Shown here: piece by piece, positions 17,822-20,992 of the stretch | How positions within the stretch are numbered: position 1 is the first letter of the stretch | Layout: each line of letters begins with the position of its first letter | Assembly (NCBI GenBank): GCA_036897625.1 | Contig: JAYMTA010001241.1 | Span: forward strand, 1-20,992 | Direction of reading: 5' to 3' | DNA length: 20,992 bases | Source of the DNA: Pelargonium cotyledonis | Taxonomy: Eukaryota; Streptophyta; Magnoliopsida; Geraniales; Geraniaceae | Translations under genes and position numbers: made by a program | The notes under the pieces: model-generated | Told to the model about the DNA's origin: nothing | Seen by the model: only the letters and a program-made list of their open reading frames with translations | Database searches by the model: none

Positions 17822-20319
17822 CTATGAAGCAACAGCTAGTCCGGTTTCCTTCACTTTCTTCCAGTTGTCAGCACTGTCAATAATTTCGCCTGTTTTTATG
17901 AGGTACCTAACCCGCTTTCCATTGTCAAGGGTCTTGTGACCTACCCGGCTCGCTACTTCTTTCTCTTTTGAGTAGAGCATCACATTTGAGCTGTGAATAG
18001 CTGCTTCTATCTGAAATACCAAAATTTAAATGTTAAATGCAACCGAATATAACCATCATACAAATAATTGTGTACATTACATAAGATGCTTCACAGATAC
18101 CACGATATGTAGTATTCAGAAATCATATCCGCACCATAAAAAGCATACATTAGCTCTATATTTAAAAGTGAAGAATATGTACTCATAGGTCCAGCATTTG
18201 TGTTAGAAAAGTGTAATGAAACATCCGTAATATTTTGATGTACCTCTATGGTGTTGCAGTATAAATACAAGTGAAGAGTAAATATGTGTAGATGTATGAC
18301 TTTATGCATGATATCGTGAACATGGTGAATCAGAAAAAACCTTGACGATCGACCCTGGTTCTCCCTCTTCTTGGCTCTTTCTATGCTTTGTCTTCAAGTT
18401 TAAATCTTTCACAATCACCGTGCTATTATGCTTAAAGATCCTAGTTATTTCTCCAATTTTTCCCTTCTCATTTCCTGCTATTACTTTAACTGTGTCTCCA
18501 ACCTTAACGTGCATCTTGTGTAGAACAGGAAGGCTGTTAGGCTTACATTCCTTGCGCTCCCAGTGTTTAATCTGCAAAAAGGGACAAATAAATAACCAAA
18601 AAAACAAACCCCACATCTAAATGGCGAAAGCGTAGGGATAAGAACTTGATCAAAAACAATTATTCTATTAAGATAGCATGGTAGAGCTATATGAGAAGCA
18701 GCAATTCTAAGCATTATCATTATATAATTTAAACAATGCTACCAGAAGCTCATCAAGCTTTCTTTCTTTACCCTCGTTAACAGTTGCAACCGATATCATC
18801 CTCATCTCATCTGAAAGGCTTAATCAGCATATATACTAGTACTAGACACAAGTGTTCTTACACATCTATGTTTTGGTAGCATCTGCGGCATCCTCTAGCC
18901 AAGTCATCTTTTCTTATGACTCAAGATTTATTTATCAATGAGGAGTGTGCACGGATTTGAAGATATAATACATGTAAACCGATAAAAAAAATTGATCAGC
19001 AACTGACCTTTGCTACAATTAGACATGGCTTCGGTGGTGAAATGACCTGCAAGAAATAAAACGAGCATGATTGTTATTGCATGAGTCTAATGATTACTGT
19101 ATGAATTCTTCAGCAATATGACACTTAACTATGAGATCAAATATCAAGAAGCAATCACCTAGTACATGATAAATGTAGCATAGTCAACATCCTTCAATTT
19201 AAAGCAAACTCCCAAAGTACCAAATGGTCAAGTGGTTCCTATGTTATGGGCGTGTATACAATATAAGCATGTTGTTCTACCAAAGCTAAACTATGACTCT
19301 TTTTTTAGAGGCTGGAAAACCATTTATTGACCCATAAAATGAACCTCAATTACTAACTTTTTTTAAACATAAGTAAAATTAGACTACCACTTATCTTCCT
19401 CCTAGGTGAACAGACAAAGCATCTAATATGACAAAACAAGGCCTAGACGATAACTATTTGTATAAAGGGTACAAAGCACATCAAGGAAATGGGAACAAAG
19501 GGGGAGGCAGAAGAATGCAGGGTGACATAGCAGAGAAGAATCAAAAGGCAAAAATTCATGCATTTTAGTAACCCGCATCAGTTTGAATTTCAGAGAACAC
19601 AAGTTATGGTTTGATCTCCCAATGAACAAAGATGAAAATAAAATATACTTCATGAGTGCTAAACTACAAGATGTTAACACATACATTGCAAATTTCTATG
19701 CTAAGAAGCTCTAAAAAAAATCTACTATATTTTCCAGCAAATAACATAGCCTTCAATCTCAGTAAGTTCCAGCAAAGACTAACCACAAAATCTTAACTAA
19801 GAATGTGCAATGCTCTCAACTATACCTAGATGTTCACTCAGTCACCAAAGAAAGGACAGTTTAAATAAGTAAAACATTGAATTGGTAAAATGCATCAAAA
19901 TCCAATCAAGGCAAAAGCTATATGGAAAATCATAAAGTCGCTTAAAGGTCTTAAATTTGTGTGAACCCATTAGAGCATAGCTATCAAACATCCATTTTGA
20001 TAAGGAAATGAGTAACCACAAACCGCTTCACTTGAACAATACGGTCACAAGTTAAAACCCAGACACCAAACGAAGTAGAATTACACCAAATTGAGCAAGA
20101 CCCATTTCGATAACACAACAAAAAAGAGTGTAAACATGGTAACTTAGATAAAGCAGCAAGAAATATGAGAGAAAAAGTTGAGATACAAAACTGAGCAGAC
20201 AATGAACAACATACAGGAGCGGAAAAGAGAGAGGGCATAGGGAGGCTCTGGCCGAGGAAGGAGTTGGAGGAAAGAGAAAGAGAGGTCATTGAGCTCTGAA
20301 GAGAAACCATGGCTGCCAT
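17822..20319 (-). CDS. RPL24: Plastid 50S ribosomal protein L24, nuclear-encoded precursor
   Basis: Four minus-strand exons: 20319-20215 (35 codons), 19046-19008 (13), 18571-18341 (77) and 18010-17822 (62 plus stop). All join in phase 0 at GT-AG sites and give 187 residues. Residues 1-48 are a Ser-rich, acid-free N-terminus ([20 protein letters not shown]), a typical chloroplast transit peptide. The mature part starts near [39 protein letters not shown] (about 69-88) is the KOW motif of bacterial-type L24, followed by [17 protein letters not shown] and the family C-terminus [20 protein letters not shown]24 binds 23S rRNA early in assembly of the large plastid ribosomal subunit. It resembles Arabidopsis At5g54600 (SVR8). 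Intron 1 is 1,168 bp. No break is seen and the gene looks intact. Confidence 0.96.
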
Positions 20320-20514
20320 TTTCGCTTCTCTTCTTCTTCTTCTTGAGAGCTACTGCTCCGTTTTCCTGGGTTTCTGATGTGATGATACGAATGTGGATAA
20401 TATTGCAGAGTTGAAGCTAAAGAAGTGAACTGCTTCTTACTTGAGAAACGACGACGTATTTGAATTTGTAGTGAAGTTTAGCATTGGAGCATGGAACTTG
20501 GACCGTTAAATTAC

Positions 20515-20555
20515 GGCCCAATTTAAATGCCGTTTTAGTCCGTGGGCTTTGGGCT
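20515..20555 (-). promoter_or_regulatory. Three site II (TGGGCY-type) boxes in the L24 promoter
   Basis: GGCCCA (20515-20520) and two copies of TGGGCT on the plus strand (20543-20548 and 20550-20555) lie 196-236 bp above the start codon. TGGGCY elements are established TCP-factor sites in promoters of ribosomal-protein and other growth genes. Their clustering at the usual distance supports a true promoter. No TATA box is evident, as is common for such genes. Confidence 0.65.
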
Positions 20556-20563
20556 CATAGTAG

Positions 20564-20992
20564 TTTTTTTTTTTTTTTTAAGAAAAATAACACTTATTTT
20601 ATTGAATTAAAATAGCAATACAATACAAAGTAGTTTCCAAATCAATAAAATAATGAACCAGACAAGAACATAAAACTCCGAGTATATCCAAGACCTACAA
20701 TCACTGATTCTAAATATGAGAGAGAATAATCATTCCTATTTAAAGGCCTTGGCAATAGTCGCCACGACATCCAATCTATCATACCCAAACATTCTCCTGA
20801 GTTTGCGTCACTCCTTCTAGCATTTCAGATCCTAACACAAGACTCAATAAGGCAAAAACAGTCCGACAAGCTATCGGCCAATTCCCCTCACCGCCTAACA
20901 TCTCCATATCCCCTGCTCGGCTAAGCGAGCCAATTCATCCCGGCTCGCCTGATCAACATCAAGTCCTCCAGCACCTCCATTCCACCCGAACT
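20564..20992 (-). mobile_element. Poly(A)-tailed retroposed sequence (unclassified), 5' end beyond window
   Basis: A T16 run at 20564-20579 is the A tail of a minus-strand sequence. An AATAAA signal (20598-20603) lies about 20 nt upstream of the tail, as in a reverse-transcribed polyadenylated RNA. The body is GC-richer than its surroundings and partly open (a minus-strand frame with MIDWMSWRLLPRPLNRND), but I do not recognise the product. It may be a LINE 3' end or a processed pseudogene. Its other end and any target duplication lie outside the window. Confidence 0.5.

Noticed and set aside
18342-18620. 92-codon plus-strand frame
   Set aside because: Antisense to L24 exon 3, which encodes the KOW domain.
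1-20992. Conserved microRNA precursors and CRISPR-like arrays
   Set aside because: By eye I found none of the common conserved plant miRNA sequences, and no regularly spaced repeat array.

Overview
The window looks like nuclear DNA of a eudicot plant, probably a rosid; I cannot name the species. The reasons are AT-rich intergenic DNA, short U2-type GT-AG introns, plant-specific protein families, and plant-type MITEs, a 5'-truncated LINE and small LTR-element fossils.

Layout. (1) 1-895: the 3' side of a hAT-like element, then the first two exons of a DUF1218 membrane-protein gene on the minus strand; its remaining exons lie before base 1. (2) 896-6676: a long gene-poor stretch with a hAT-type MITE (8-bp target duplication), a Mutator-type MITE (9-bp target duplication) and a 5'-truncated LINE. 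(3) 6789-8549, plus strand: a two-exon gene for a plant C2H2 zinc-finger protein with a large conserved C-terminal domain; its frame slips by one base in a G-rich run. (4) 8550-11094: convergent spacer. (5) 11095-16559, minus strand: a six-exon NADPH-dependent reductase gene of the dihydroflavonol reductase / cinnamoyl-CoA reductase / vestitone reductase family. Its 4.08-kb first intron holds a TRIM-type LTR fossil, an LTR-like fossil and a tRNA-Leu-derived repeat. (6) 17822-20319, minus strand: a complete four-exon gene for plastid ribosomal protein L24, with a short promoter carrying three TGGGCY (site II) boxes. (7) 20564-20992: a poly(A)-tailed retroposed sequence on the minus strand, next to that promoter.

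The three recognisable housekeeping or metabolic genes (C2H2 protein, reductase, L24) are not a pathway. Their neighbourhood recalls two Arabidopsis segments, At4g27240-At4g27250 and At5g54600-At5g54630, from memory of locus names. The window would then keep an ancestral order that was split in Arabidopsis after genome duplication. I saw no previously undescribed multi-gene system. The best leads are the ADP-ribosyltransferase-like look of the zinc-finger protein's C-terminal half, the G-run frame slip, and the nested fossils in the reductase intron.
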